DNA from: Sandaracinaceae bacterium
GTDB taxonomy: Bacteria; Myxococcota_A; Polyangia; Polyangiales; Houyiibacteriaceae
DNA length: 64,000 nt
Assembly: GCA_016706685.1 (NCBI GenBank)
Contig: JADJJE010000008.1
Location: forward strand, 186,001 to 250,000
Direction: 5' to 3'
The notes beneath the pieces are model-generated. The model worked only from the letters and a program-made list of their open reading frames with translations, was not told where the DNA came from and did no database searches. The translations under genes and the position numbers were made by a program. How positions within the stretch are numbered: position 1 is the stretch's first letter; each line of letters begins with the position of its first letter. Positions 52,497 to 61,960 of the stretch are shown piece by piece.

Positions 52497-52977
52497 GATC
52501 GAGCTCCTCCCCACCCGCGGCAAGCGCGCCCAGCGCTGTCAGCTCTTCGCGCAGCGTGGCCATGCGGCGCACCACGGTCTTGCGGCTCACGCCCATCACG
52601 CTCGCGATCTCGGTCTGATCGAGGTCGTCCCAGTAGCGGTAGACCAGCACCTCGAGTGTGGACTCGTCCAGCCGGTCCACCAGCTTGAGCAACAGGTCCT
52701 GGCCCAGCACGCACTCGTCGCTGCGGGTGCGCGCCACCGGATGCAGCGCGCGGGTCTCGCGCTGCAGCAGTCGGGCTCGGGTGGTGCGGTTGCGGAGCAT
52801 GGTGAGGCAGCGGTTGGTCAGTGCGCGGTAGAGGTAGGGGAGCTCGACGTCCACGACGCCACGCTCGAAGAGGTCCGTGAACAGGCCCTGCACCACGTCG
52901 AGGGCATCATCCTGGCTGCCCAGGAGGCGCGTCGCCTTGCGCACGAGCGCGGGGCCATAGCGGCGGTAGATGTCCAT
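52489..52977 (-). CDS. ECF-subfamily RNA polymerase sigma factor
   Basis: 162 residues from the ATG at 52977. Region 2 (IYRRYGPALVRKATRLLGSQ, DALDVVQGLFTDLFERG) and region 4 (DLDQTEIASVMGVSRKTVV) are clear. It directs polymerase to a small regulon, probably including its own operon. The -35/-10 elements of that regulon cannot be inferred from one site. It is followed by its anti-sigma gene (8-bp overlap) and preceded by a lipoprotein 19 bp upstream. Confidence 0.9.
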   Translation of the reverse strand: MDIYRRYGPALVRKATRLLGSQDDALDVVQGLFTDLFERGVVDVELPYLYRALTNRCLTMLRNRTTRARLLQRETRALHPVARTRSDECVLGQDLLLKLVDRLDESTLEVLVYRYWDDLDQTEIASVMGVSRKTVVRRMATLREELTALGALAAGGEELDHE

Positions 52978-52996
52978 CGAGGGGCTAGAGGTGCCA

Positions 52997-53803
52997 CTAC
53001 GGCGCCGTCCTGCAAGTGCGGTAGGCCCCATTGGGGTGCGCTTCTTCCAGGACCACCTGGCAGGTCTCGCCAGCGCCGCAGCCGAGATCGTCCGTGCACT
53101 CGCTGCAGGCCTGCCAGCTGGCGATGCTCGCACACACGCCTCCCGCGCACTGCGCACCCGTCTCGCAGGCCACGCCCAGCGGGCGCTCGTCCACGGTGAC
53201 CGGGTCCACGCAGTCCGTGGCGAGGCGCACGCCGAAGTGCGCGATCACGGCGCGGCCCGTGCCTCGCTTGTGGATGCGATAGCGCACCAGTCCGGGCCAC
53301 GTGGGCAGGCTCGTCAGGAACGACACCGGCTCCCAGTCGCTCGCGACCATCGGCTGCATGTGGTCCACGCTTCCGTCGGCGCCGTAGTCCACCTCGATCA
53401 TGACCTGCGCGGTGTCCTCCACGTCGGCCGTGACCTCGAAGCGCATGCAGCTGCTGGCGGAGGTGCTCACCTGCCGGATGCAGTCGTTGGTGTCCGGCAG
53501 GTAGAGGCCCCCAAGATCACCGCAGTAGCGCTCCACGTCCAGCACCTCGACGTCCAGCAGCTCGCTGGTGGGGCTGCCGGTGACCTGCGAGAGGATGGTG
53601 GGCGTCTCCACCAGGTCCACGCCGTAGTCGCTCGGGTGCCAGGTGCCCACGCGCGCGATGCGGCCGGCTTCGAGGTCCCACGCGCACAGGGTGTCGCCAC
53701 ACCAGGCCTGGAACGAAGGGTCTTCGATTTCTTCGTCGCAGCCGGCCACCAAGAGTGAGGCCGCGAGCGCGACGGGGACGATGAGGTGATGTGCTCTGGT
53801 CAT
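52997..53803 (-). CDS. Cys-rich lipoprotein upstream of the ECF sigma gene
   Basis: 268 residues. Lipobox LVAGC (Cys22) then DEE. The body is beta-rich with about ten cysteines (WCGDTLCAW, RYCGDLG, NDCIRQVS, and ACETGAQCAGGVCASI), the last block resembling small disulfide-rich repeats common in myxobacterial secreted proteins. It sits 12 bp after the caspase gene and 19 bp before sigma, so it may be the sensory or output lipoprotein of the same operon (inference). Confidence 0.7.
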   Translation of the reverse strand: MTRAHHLIVPVALAASLLVAGCDEEIEDPSFQAWCGDTLCAWDLEAGRIARVGTWHPSDYGVDLVETPTILSQVTGSPTSELLDVEVLDVERYCGDLGGLYLPDTNDCIRQVSTSASSCMRFEVTADVEDTAQVMIEVDYGADGSVDHMQPMVASDWEPVSFLTSLPTWPGLVRYRIHKRGTGRAVIAHFGVRLATDCVDPVTVDERPLGVACETGAQCAGGVCASIASWQACSECTDDLGCGAGETCQVVLEEAHPNGAYRTCRTAP

Positions 53804-53815
53804 GGACGCCTCGCT

Positions 53816-55532
53816 TCAGAACTGAGCCCGGAGGCCGGTGACGATGGAGACCCCGCCGCTGTCGTGGCGGTCGCCCAGGTCGTTTTGGAGGATGGGCGCG
53901 AACGAGTAGCCGACCTGCAGGTGGAACCCCATGTGGTCCCACGGCATGAAGCGAAGCCCGAGCGCGCCGCTGAGCTGGACGCCATAGTCCACGCGGACGT
54001 TGGTGGGCTCCTGCTCGCGGCCCGGGTTGAAGCGGCTGCGGGCGATGCCGAGGCCGGCGCCGCCCTGCGCGTAGCCGTACAGCCAGTCGCCCGCGAGCCG
54101 GAAGGTCCCGCGCAGCTGGAGGCCCACGGCCCACGCTCGCCAGTGGAAGGTGTCGTGGGTGTCGTCGAAGAAGCCGCGGTTGAAGGAGCGGTCCTCGAGC
54201 CTGTCGAAGGTGAGCAGCAGGCTGAGGGGACCGCGCAGCTGGCGCTCGACCGCCGTGGACATCCGGACGTTCCAGTCCCAGTCGAAGAAGCCCGACTGAT
54301 AGCCGAACGACGTGAGCCGCTCGGTGTAGTCGCTGCTGCGGCCCTCCTGGTTGAAGCCCAAGCCGAGCTCGAGGCCCCACGCCCTGCTGGGTCCCGCGTG
54401 GGCCTCACGGGCGGTGGCTTGCTCCTCGCTGATCTCCTGGCAGCCGCTCGCGCTGAGCACGTGCACGCCGCGCGCTGGGAGAGTGACGGGGCAGCTGCGG
54501 ATGACGTCTTCGCCGCGCCACAGCACGTGGTAGCGACCCGCCGGCAGCGCGAGGCGCAGCGCGGCACCCGCGGCCTTGGTGAGCTCGGCCATCACGGCAC
54601 CGCCGCGCGCGCGGGTGATCAGCAGCTGGCCCTCGAGCGCCGCCGGGAGCTCGAGGTGCGCCGAGGCGCGCGCCGGGTACGTGAGCGCCACCGCGCCGTG
54701 CCCCGTGAGGTTGGTGACCAGCGTGACGTGCTGGCCGCCCGACGGCCGTGCGCGAGGTGTCCAGCAGCGTCTGCGCGTAGGCGTACCGGTAGGCCTCGTC
54801 GAGGGCCACGCGGCCGTCGCGGTTCTCGTCGGCCACGCCGCGCAGGGCCACCAGCAGGTGGTGCGTGAAGTAGCCCGCCGAGAGCCGCTCGGACTCCTGG
54901 CTGAGCTCGTCGCCGCTGCTGCTGGCCATTACCGCCACGCCGCGCGTCTGCAGCTGCTGAATGGAGTTGTGCGAGAAGTCTGCGGCCGGGTCGGCGCCGC
55001 GCACACGGGAGTAGGCGCCGCTCTGGCAGGCATCGAGCACCACCAGCGTGAGGGTCGACGGCAGCGCGTCGATGGCTGCGCGCAGCTCGGTCAGCGGGAA
55101 CTCTTCGCTGCCGAGGCGCAGCGCCTGGGACTGGGCGTGGCCCGAGTAGTAGAAGAAGACCACACTCTGCTCGCCGCGCGCGTCGTGCACCGACAGGCGC
55201 TGGCGCAGCCGCCGCAGCGCGCCGGCCAGCTGAGCGCGCGAGGGCGCCTGCAGGAGGTCCACGCGCGCGGCGGGGTAGTGGCCCAGCTCCGTCAGCACCT
55301 CGGCCATGCGCTGGGCGTCGCGCTCGGCGAAGGCCAACGGCTCTTGGCCCGGGCCACCCGGGTTGCTGCCCACCACCAGGGCGTAGGCGTGTGCGTCGGG
55401 GGCCAGGTCCACGCGCTCGGGGCGTGGCGTCTGGGGCGCTGGCGCTCGGTCTTGGGCCAGGGCCGGCGCCGCGCTGCACAGGGCGAGCAGCGCGACGCAC
55501 AGCGGGCGGAGGGAAGTAAGCAGTCTAGGCAT
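53816..55532 (-). CDS. Exported caspase-like protease with EF-hand loop and C-terminal beta-barrel-like domain, one-base frameshift
   Basis: Signal peptide (LCVALLALCSAAPALA), then a C14 caspase domain with catalytic His132 (FFYYSGHAQ) and Cys169 (VVLDACQSGA). DENRDGRVALDE (235-246) is a canonical EF-hand calcium loop. The frame breaks at about residue 265 (near 54738); removing one G of GGG joins it to GGQHVTLVTNLTGHGAV. The rest contains a PEGA-like segment and about ten amphipathic strands ending in Phe, as in outer-membrane barrels. Caspase-like proteases in bacteria process proteins in defence and signalling. This fusion next to an ECF sigma operon is unusual. Confidence 0.8.
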
Positions 55533-55601
55533 CTTGTCCGTGTTAACCCGCCGAGGGCGGGAGGTGGGACAGGGCCTCGCAAAATTGTTGGCCCAGCGCG
55601 C

Positions 55602-57077
55602 TCAGGCGTTGGCGGGCCGCTGCGTGGCCAGCAGCAGCTCCGCCACGCTCTCGGTCGAGCCCGCAGGGCGCGCGCGGTGCCGCGACCACGTGCGCAGCGC
55701 CTTGATGCGCTCCTCGTAGGTCCGGTACAGCGGGACCAGGTCGGAGGCGGCCCGCAGCAAGTCCGCCTGGATGACCTCACGCTGCTCGGTGAACGCGCGC
55801 AGCAGGCCGCTCAGCACCACCTGCTCGAGCTCGGCGCCCGAGAAGTGGGCGGTCAGGTGGCTGAGCGCGTCGAGGTCGAAGTCCCCCACGGGGCGCCCAC
55901 GCCGGCGCAGGTGCACTCCCAGGATGTCCGCGCGCGCGCCCGGGTCCGGGAGGTCCAGGAAGAAGATCTCGTCGAAGCGCCCTCGGCGCAGCAGCTCCGG
56001 GGGCAGCGAGCGCACCTCGTTGGCAGTGGCCACCACGAAGACCGGCGCCTTCTTCTCCTGCATCCACGTCACGAAGGAGCCGAGGATGCGCGCCGAAGTG
56101 GTGGACACCACCTGGCCCTCGCTGTCCGCGCCGGCGAAGCCCTTCTCGATCTCGTCGATCCACAGCACCACCGGGGCGAAGCGCTCGGCGGCCGCGAGGG
56201 CGCGGCGCATGGCCGCCTCGGGGGCCACGTCACCGCCGAAGACGCTCGAGAGGTCGAGGCGCAGGAGCGGCACGCCGAACTCGTGGGCGATGACCTTGGC
56301 CGACATGCTCTTGCCGCAGCCCTGTACGCCCAGCAGCAGGACTCCGCGCGGCGCTGGCAGCCCGAACGCGCGCGCGCGCTCCCCGAACGCCTCACCCCGC
56401 TCGCGCAGCCAGCGCTTCAGGCTGTGCAGACCGCCCACGTCGGCCAGCGTGAACGACCCGTCGATCAGCTCGATGCTCGACCCCTCGCCCATGCGACGGC
56501 GCTTCTCGCGCAGCACGCGCGTGAGGGCCTCGGCGTCGTCATCGGTCTCTCCCGCGGCGCGCAGGGCACGCAGCGCGTGCGGCTCCGACAGCCCGAGGGC
56601 GGCCCCCGCCAGGCGCCGGGCGCGCTCCTCCGAGACGGGCCCGAGGCGTTCCACCAGCTCACGCAGCTCACGGATATCGGGCAGCGGAACGTCCACGGAC
56701 ACCACCACCTCACCAAGTCGGGCGGGCACGTCGGGCGTCGCGCGCAGCAGCACCACCACGCGCTTCTCGCGCTCGAGGCGCGGGGCGAGGTCCAACAGCA
56801 CGCGCTGCGTCGTGTGCTCGTCGAGGGCGTCGTGGACGTCCAGCAGCAGCAGCATGGCCGCGCCCTCGCCCTCGGCGAAGGTGCGGAGCGCCATCAGCGC
56901 ATCCGCCTCGGCCAGCTCGGAGCGCGTGCCTTGCGACCACAGCGTCAGCGGGATGCCCCACGCGTCCGTCGCGTCGCGCAGCAGCCGCACCACGCGCTCT
57001 TCGTCCACCGAGCAGAGCTGCACGTAGGGCCAGCCCGCGGACCACAGCTGACGCAGCTCGTCGATCACCGTGTCCAT
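55602..57077 (-). CDS. AAA+ ATPase, Ycf46-like
   Basis: 491 residues; the ATG shares one base with the stop of the upstream GspE-like gene. The N-terminal half has the strands and helices typical of Ycf46 (WPYVQLCSVDEERVVRLL, AAMLLLLDVHDAL). The AAA+ half has Walker A GVQGCGKSMSAK, Walker B VLWIDEIEKGF and an Arg-finger region RRGRFDEIFFLDLPD. Ycf46-type ATPases are widespread with poorly defined roles, possibly in regulation of CO2 uptake or remodelling of complexes. Its coupling to pilus ATPase genes here is notable. Confidence 0.85.
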   Translation of the reverse strand: MDTVIDELRQLWSAGWPYVQLCSVDEERVVRLLRDATDAWGIPLTLWSQGTRSELAEADALMALRTFAEGEGAAMLLLLDVHDALDEHTTQRVLLDLAPRLEREKRVVVLLRATPDVPARLGEVVVSVDVPLPDIRELRELVERLGPVSEERARRLAGAALGLSEPHALRALRAAGETDDDAEALTRVLREKRRRMGEGSSIELIDGSFTLADVGGLHSLKRWLRERGEAFGERARAFGLPAPRGVLLLGVQGCGKSMSAKVIAHEFGVPLLRLDLSSVFGGDVAPEAAMRRALAAAERFAPVVLWIDEIEKGFAGADSEGQVVSTTSARILGSFVTWMQEKKAPVFVVATANEVRSLPPELLRRGRFDEIFFLDLPDPGARADILGVHLRRRGRPVGDFDLDALSHLTAHFSGAELEQVVLSGLLRAFTEQREVIQADLLRAASDLVPLYRTYEERIKALRTWSRHRARPAGSTESVAELLLATQRPANA

Positions 57078-58942
57078 CAGGAGACGTCCTCCGAGGTGGC
57101 GCGCACGATCTCGTCGTACGACGTCACCCCCAGCGCCAGCTTGCGCAGCGCGTGTTCTCGCAGCGAGCGCATTCCGTCGCCTCGCGCCAGCTCCGAGATG
57201 GTGGCCGTGTCCGCGCCCGCCGTGACGGCCGCGGCGATGCGCGGCGTGATCTCCAGCATCTCGAAGATGCCCGACCGTCCGCGGTAGCCCGTGTTGCGGC
57301 ACTGGCTGCAGCCCACGGGGCGGGCGGTCTCGATGCGCCCGCGGTAGTCCTCGGGGTGCGCCACCCCCAGCGTGGCCAGCTCGCGCTCGGTCAGCGGGGA
57401 GCGCGTGCTGCAGTGCTTGCACAGGCGCCGCACCAGGCGCTGGGCCATGGCGCCCAACAGCGTGGTCCCGATCAGGAAGGGCGGCACACCCAGGTCGCGC
57501 AGGCGCACCACGGCGGCCGCGGCGTCGTTGGTGTGCAGCGTGCTCAGCACCAGGTGACCGGTGAGCGCCGCTTGCACGGCGTGGCGGGCGGTGTCCGAGT
57601 CGCGGATCTCGCCCAGCATGATCACGTCCGGGTCCTGCCGCAGCACGTGGCGCAGCGCGGTCGAGAAGGTCAGGTCGATGGCGGGCTGGATGGCGATCTG
57701 GTTGAAGCGCTCGTGCACCAGCTCGATCGGGTCCTCCACGGTGACCACGTTCAGCTCGGGTCGCGCGATGGCCGCCAGCGCCGAGTAGAGCGTGGTGGTC
57801 TTGCCGCTGCCGGTGGGCCCGGTCACCAGCACGAGCCCCGTTGGCCGCGCCAACCAGCGGTCGAACTGCGCGCGCTCGTCGTCGAAGAAGCCCAGGTCGG
57901 ACACGCTCTGCAGCAGCGAGCCCGGGTCGAAGATGCGCAGCACCACCTTCTCGCCGTGCGCCACGGGCACGGTGGACACGCGCAGCTCCACCTCACCGGT
58001 GGGGCTCTGTGTCCGGATGCGCCCGTCTTGGGGGCGCCGCTTCTCCGCCACGTCGAGGCGCGCCAACACCTTGATGCGCGACACGATGGCCGGGTGGATC
58101 ACGCGCGGGAACGAGATCACTTCGTGCAGCACGCCGTCGATGCGCATCCGCACGATGGCGCGGTCACGCTTGGGCTCGAAGTGGATGTCCGACGCGCGCT
58201 GGTCGTACGCGTAGAACAGCAGCCGCTCGACCGCTTGCACCACGGGCTGGTCGCCCGCTTCGATGCTCTGCGTCTCGCCCAGCTTCACCAGCTGCTCGAG
58301 GTTGCCGATGTCCACGCGCAGCTCGCTGGTCTGCTGCACGGCCGCGCTCAGGCTGCGGTCGAAGCCGTAGACCGCGTCGATGGCCGTGAGCAGGGTGGAG
58401 CGTGGCACCAGCACGGGACGTACGGTGCGTCCGAGCGCACCGCGCAGCGTCTCCACCAGGTCGTGGTCGAGGGGGTTCGCTAGCGCGAGGTCGATGTGGT
58501 CGTCCTCCTCCACCAGCGGCAGGCAGCAGTGGTAGCGCGCGAACGAGCGCGTCATGGTGCGCTTCACCAGCTCGGGGTCGATGGCGAACGCGTCGATGGG
58601 CCGCGTCTCCACGTGCAGCTGGCGGGCCACCACCTCGACCAAGCGCGTCTCGTCCAGCCGCGCGTCACTGCGCTCGTCGCGCAGGCCGAGGCGAGCCACG
58701 AGGGCGACCGGATCGGGTGGCAGCACGACCTGCGGTCCGCCGTCTACCGGTGGCGCGGGGGTCTCGAGCGCCAGCTTGCGCACGCGCGCGCGCAGCTCGG
58801 GCAGTCGCTCAGCGCCGACGGCGCCGGCGGCCACCAACAGGTCGAGCAACTCTTCCGGGCCCCACGCCAGGACGCGCTGGTGCGGGTTCGTGGCGGGTGG
58901 CTCGGAGTGGGTCGGGGGGATGGAGCTCGCGCGTGCGTTCAC
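57077..58942 (-). CDS. GspE/PilB-type secretion or pilus-assembly ATPase
   Basis: 621 residues from a GTG overlapping the pilT stop by four bases (GTGA). N-terminal N1-like domains, then the ATPase: Walker A TGPTGSGKTTTLYS, Asp box VTVEDPIELVHERFNQIAI, and His box LSTLHTNDAAAA. A tetra-Cys zinc site (CKHC ... CSQCRNTGYRGR) is present as in PilB/GspE extension motors. It hydrolyses ATP to polymerise pilins or pseudopilins at the inner membrane. Which machinery it serves is unclear because no pilin is in the window. Confidence 0.92.
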   Translation of the reverse strand: MNARASSIPPTHSEPPATNPHQRVLAWGPEELLDLLVAAGAVGAERLPELRARVRKLALETPAPPVDGGPQVVLPPDPVALVARLGLRDERSDARLDETRLVEVVARQLHVETRPIDAFAIDPELVKRTMTRSFARYHCCLPLVEEDDHIDLALANPLDHDLVETLRGALGRTVRPVLVPRSTLLTAIDAVYGFDRSLSAAVQQTSELRVDIGNLEQLVKLGETQSIEAGDQPVVQAVERLLFYAYDQRASDIHFEPKRDRAIVRMRIDGVLHEVISFPRVIHPAIVSRIKVLARLDVAEKRRPQDGRIRTQSPTGEVELRVSTVPVAHGEKVVLRIFDPGSLLQSVSDLGFFDDERAQFDRWLARPTGLVLVTGPTGSGKTTTLYSALAAIARPELNVVTVEDPIELVHERFNQIAIQPAIDLTFSTALRHVLRQDPDVIMLGEIRDSDTARHAVQAALTGHLVLSTLHTNDAAAAVVRLRDLGVPPFLIGTTLLGAMAQRLVRRLCKHCSTRSPLTERELATLGVAHPEDYRGRIETARPVGCSQCRNTGYRGRSGIFEMLEITPRIAAAVTAGADTATISELARGDGMRSLREHALRKLALGVTSYDEIVRATSEDVS

Positions 58943-59988
58943 GGGTGCCCGGGGGTTCGGCGGCCTTGGAACAGGCGCGGTCGAGCACGGTCGGCCTCGG
59001 CAGCGGCCAGCACCCCGCGCGCCACCAGCGCATCGAGCGAGCGCGAGAGCGTCAGCATGCCGCTCTCCGAGTCGAGCTCCATCGCGTTGTGCAGCTGGTC
59101 GGTGCGCCCTTCGCGGATCAAGTTGCCCACCGCGAAGGTGTTCAGCAGCATCTCGGCCGCCAGCACGCGCCCGCCGCCGAGCGACGGCAGCAGCCGCTGA
59201 TTCACGATGCCCAGAAGGGACATGCTCAGCTGCATCCGCACGACCGCCTGCGAGTCGGCCGGGAACGCTCCCACGATGCGGTCGATGCCTTGGGCGGCGT
59301 CGTTGGTGTGCAGCGTGGACATCAGCAGGTGGCCGGTCTCCGCCAGCTGGAGGGCCGCCCGGATGGCGTCGATGTCGCGCATCTCCCCTAGCAGGATCAC
59401 GTCGGGGTTCTCGCGCACCGTCTGCCGCAGCGCGTCGCCGAACGAGCCCACGTGCTCGCCCACCTCGCGCTGCTCGATCAGGCAGCTCCCGGCGTCGTGC
59501 AGGAACTCGATGGGGTCCTCCACGGTGATGATGTGCTTGTGGGTGTTCTGGTTGAGCCAGTGGATGAGCGCTGCCTGGGACGTGCTCTTGCCCTGGCCCG
59601 TGGCGCCGGTGAAGAGCAGCAGCCCTTGTGGGCGCTGCACCAGGTCCACCAGCGCCGGCGGGAGGCCCAGCTGCTCGGGGGTGCCCACCGCGGCGGGCAG
59701 CAGACGCAGCGCCAGCGCCACGCCGCGCAGGGTGCTGTAGGCCTGGCAACGATAGCGTCGGCCGTCGAACTCGAGCGCGAAGTCCACCGCGAAGCCGGTG
59801 CGCAGACGCTCGCGCTTGGCCGCTGGGATCATGCGGCGCACGATCTCTTCCGTCATCGCGGGGTCGAGGGGTGGCGTTGCCAGCTGCAGGGTCCCGTGGA
59901 CGCGGATGGCTGCTGGCGCACCGGGCGTCAGCAGGATGTCGGACGCGTGCCGCTCGGCGGCCGCCGTCATGAGCTCTTCGAGTTTCAT
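58939..59988 (-). CDS. pilT: PilT-type retraction ATPase
   Basis: 349 residues from the ATG at 59988. Walker A reads GATGQGKST (128-136), with Gln where most PilT have Ser. The Asp box HIITVEDPIEFLHD, Walker B VILLGEMRDIDAIRAAL and His box MSTLHTNDAAQG are intact. PilT retracts type IV pili; the AIRAG-like C-terminal retraction signal appears only weakly as VGNLIREGRTDQ. It overlaps the downstream PilB-like gene and follows the Cys-rich lipoprotein by 151 bp. Confidence 0.93.
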   Translation of the reverse strand: MKLEELMTAAAERHASDILLTPGAPAAIRVHGTLQLATPPLDPAMTEEIVRRMIPAAKRERLRTGFAVDFALEFDGRRYRCQAYSTLRGVALALRLLPAAVGTPEQLGLPPALVDLVQRPQGLLLFTGATGQGKSTSQAALIHWLNQNTHKHIITVEDPIEFLHDAGSCLIEQREVGEHVGSFGDALRQTVRENPDVILLGEMRDIDAIRAALQLAETGHLLMSTLHTNDAAQGIDRIVGAFPADSQAVVRMQLSMSLLGIVNQRLLPSLGGGRVLAAEMLLNTFAVGNLIREGRTDQLHNAMELDSESGMLTLSRSLDALVARGVLAAAEADRARPRLFQGRRTPGHP

Positions 59989-60139
59989 TCGCGTCTCCGG
60001 GGGGGTGCGCGCGTTGTAGTCGCAGCGCAAAGCAACACGCGTGCCACCCCGGATCGACGGTGAGTTATCGCCGATCGCGCCTACGCCACGCGCAATGGCT
60101 GCGAGGGGCGCGCAGGTTGCGCAGCCTCCGCGAGACTGC

Positions 60140-61129
60140 TCAGCAGCCGCCGCAGACGAAGGCGTCGTCGCCGAAGCAGTACTCGCAGCTGGCCTCGCCG
60201 GCGTAGGTGCACGCCTCGGTGCACCCGCCGCCCGAGCAGCGGGCCGGGCCGCACTGGCCGGTGCCGCAGCTGGTTCCGTCCGCGCTCGCCGCGCAGCCGC
60301 CGGTGCCGCTGCACAGGCCCGTGTTGCACGAGGCGGCGCTGCCCGCGCACGCGTTGTTGGGGTCCGTTCCGGCGGCCACCACGCGGCAGCCCCCGCTGCC
60401 GTTGCAGGATCCGTCGTTGCTGCAGCCCTGCGGCGTGCACGCGCCGGCGGGATCGGTCCCCGTCGCCACGGCTCGGCAGGCGCCCGCGCCGTCGCACGAG
60501 CCATCGCGCGTGCAGCCGGATGGCGCGCACAGGTCGTGTGGATCCATGCCGGCCGGCACGCTGGTGCAGGTCCCGAGGCTGCCTGAGACGTTGCAGGCAC
60601 GGCAGCCGGTGCACGTGGTGGCATTGCAGCAGAAGCCGTCCACGCAGCCCACGTTGCCCACGCACATGCTGTCGCGCATGCAGGCGTTGGCCGACGCAGA
60701 GAGCAGGTCGGGCACGCACGTGCTCGCCGCCGAGCAGTGGCCGCTCGGTTTGCATGCGATGAGCTCGGTCGCGACCGCGCACGACGCATGGCACGTGTCC
60801 GTGTCCGGGTCACAGCGGTACTCGCCCGGGCATTCCGCGTCCGACACGCACCCCGAGTCGGCGTCGACCATGCCTTGATCGTTGGGTGTGCCCTGGTCGT
60901 CGTTGCCCATGTCGGGGTCACCGCCGGCGTCGTGCGTGCCGGTGTCAGCATCCACCTCCGCGTCCATGGCGGCGTCGTCGTGGCCGAGGTCGGGCTGGAC
61001 GTCCGAGTCGACGCCCATGTCCTCGGTCCCCACCGAGAAGCCGTCGAAGTCGGTGCACGCTGCGGGCTGCGCCGCGGCCAGCAAGAGCAAGAGCAGCCAG
61101 AGCCGCGAGGCACGCGATGCCTTGTCCAT
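60140..61129 (-). CDS. Cys-rich lipoprotein with repeated disulfide modules
   Basis: 329 residues from the ATG at 61129, which shares one base with the stop of the TPR gene. Lipobox QPAAC followed by an Asp/Thr-rich low-complexity linker (about 25-95). The remainder has more than 30 cysteines in short repeats such as GCSNDGSCNGSGGCRVVA and GCTRDGSCDGAGACRAVA, typical of secreted disulfide-rich repeats in deltaproteobacteria. Probably outer-membrane attached. Function unknown. Confidence 0.8.
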   Translation of the reverse strand: MDKASRASRLWLLLLLLAAAQPAACTDFDGFSVGTEDMGVDSDVQPDLGHDDAAMDAEVDADTGTHDAGGDPDMGNDDQGTPNDQGMVDADSGCVSDAECPGEYRCDPDTDTCHASCAVATELIACKPSGHCSAASTCVPDLLSASANACMRDSMCVGNVGCVDGFCCNATTCTGCRACNVSGSLGTCTSVPAGMDPHDLCAPSGCTRDGSCDGAGACRAVATGTDPAGACTPQGCSNDGSCNGSGGCRVVAAGTDPNNACAGSAASCNTGLCSGTGGCAASADGTSCGTGQCGPARCSGGGCTEACTYAGEASCEYCFGDDAFVCGGC

Positions 61130-61929
61130 CAGAAGCTCCCTCGAACGCTCAGCAGGGCATGGGTGGCCGCCACGTCCAGCTCGACGTGTGCTGCGTCCTC
61201 GTCTTCGTTCGGGGCTCGTCCCAGCAGGGTGAGCGTGAGCCCCACCACCACGCTCGCGCCCGCCGCGATGCCCAGCGCGCCAGCGCTGCGAGACAGACGC
61301 GGACCGCGCTCGATGTCGTCGGCGCGGCTCGGCGGGCAGGCGTCGCCGCTCGGCCCACACACCCGCGTGAGGTCACGGTGCACGGCGCGGGCACGCAGCC
61401 CGAGCGCTAGCGCGGCGGCGCCGAGGACCACGCCCCCCGCACCCGTGGCGAGGCCTGCTGCGCGCAGCGGCGCGGGACCCTCGTCCGCCTCGGTGGGGCT
61501 CTCGTCGGCCGGCGTGGAGGCGTCCGGGGGCGGCGCCGGTCCGGTCTCTGGCTCGGCGGCCGCTTGCTGCAGCTCCAGCGCGCGGCGGGCGCGCAGCCCC
61601 TCGAGGCGCTCCAGAGAGGTCATGTAGCCGCCCCCCACATCGCCTGCGTCGGCGGCGAAGAACGCCTCGAGGCGCTCGATGGCCACCGCCAGGTTCCCGG
61701 CGCGCTCGTAGGCGAGCGAGGCGTTGGCCAGCAGCATGGGGCGCTGCGAGAGGCGATACGCCTCGTCGAACTGCTCGGCGGACTCGGCGTAGCGGCCGTC
61801 CTCGAAGTACGACGTGCCGGCGCGGAAGTGGAACTGAGCCCGCTCGTCTGCGCTCGTCTGCGCCACCGCCACGCTGGCGAGGGCCACGTTCAAGCTCAGG
61901 ACGAGCAAGCACCACTGGGGGGATGTCAT
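61129..61929 (-). CDS. Exported TPR-repeat protein with two C-terminal membrane helices
   Basis: 266 residues. Signal peptide (LLVLSLNVALASVAVAQ), then about three TPR units (FHFRAGTSYFEDGRYAESAE, LANASLAYERAGNLAVAIE), a Pro/Glu-rich linker, and two hydrophobic helices (about 157-178 and 213-234). This TPR-linker-helices layout is common in myxobacterial envelope proteins. The stop overlaps the Cys-rich lipoprotein start by one base, indicating co-transcription. Confidence 0.8.
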   Translation of the reverse strand: MTSPQWCLLVLSLNVALASVAVAQTSADERAQFHFRAGTSYFEDGRYAESAEQFDEAYRLSQRPMLLANASLAYERAGNLAVAIERLEAFFAADAGDVGGGYMTSLERLEGLRARRALELQQAAAEPETGPAPPPDASTPADESPTEADEGPAPLRAAGLATGAGGVVLGAAALALGLRARAVHRDLTRVCGPSGDACPPSRADDIERGPRLSRSAGALGIAAGASVVVGLTLTLLGRAPNEDEDAAHVELDVAATHALLSVRGSF

Positions 61930-61960
61930 GGGCTTGCTCTCCGGGAGTTGGGGACGAGGA

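Noticed and set aside
54576..57287. 903-codon plus-strand ORF
   Set aside because: Shadow of caspase and AAA+ genes.
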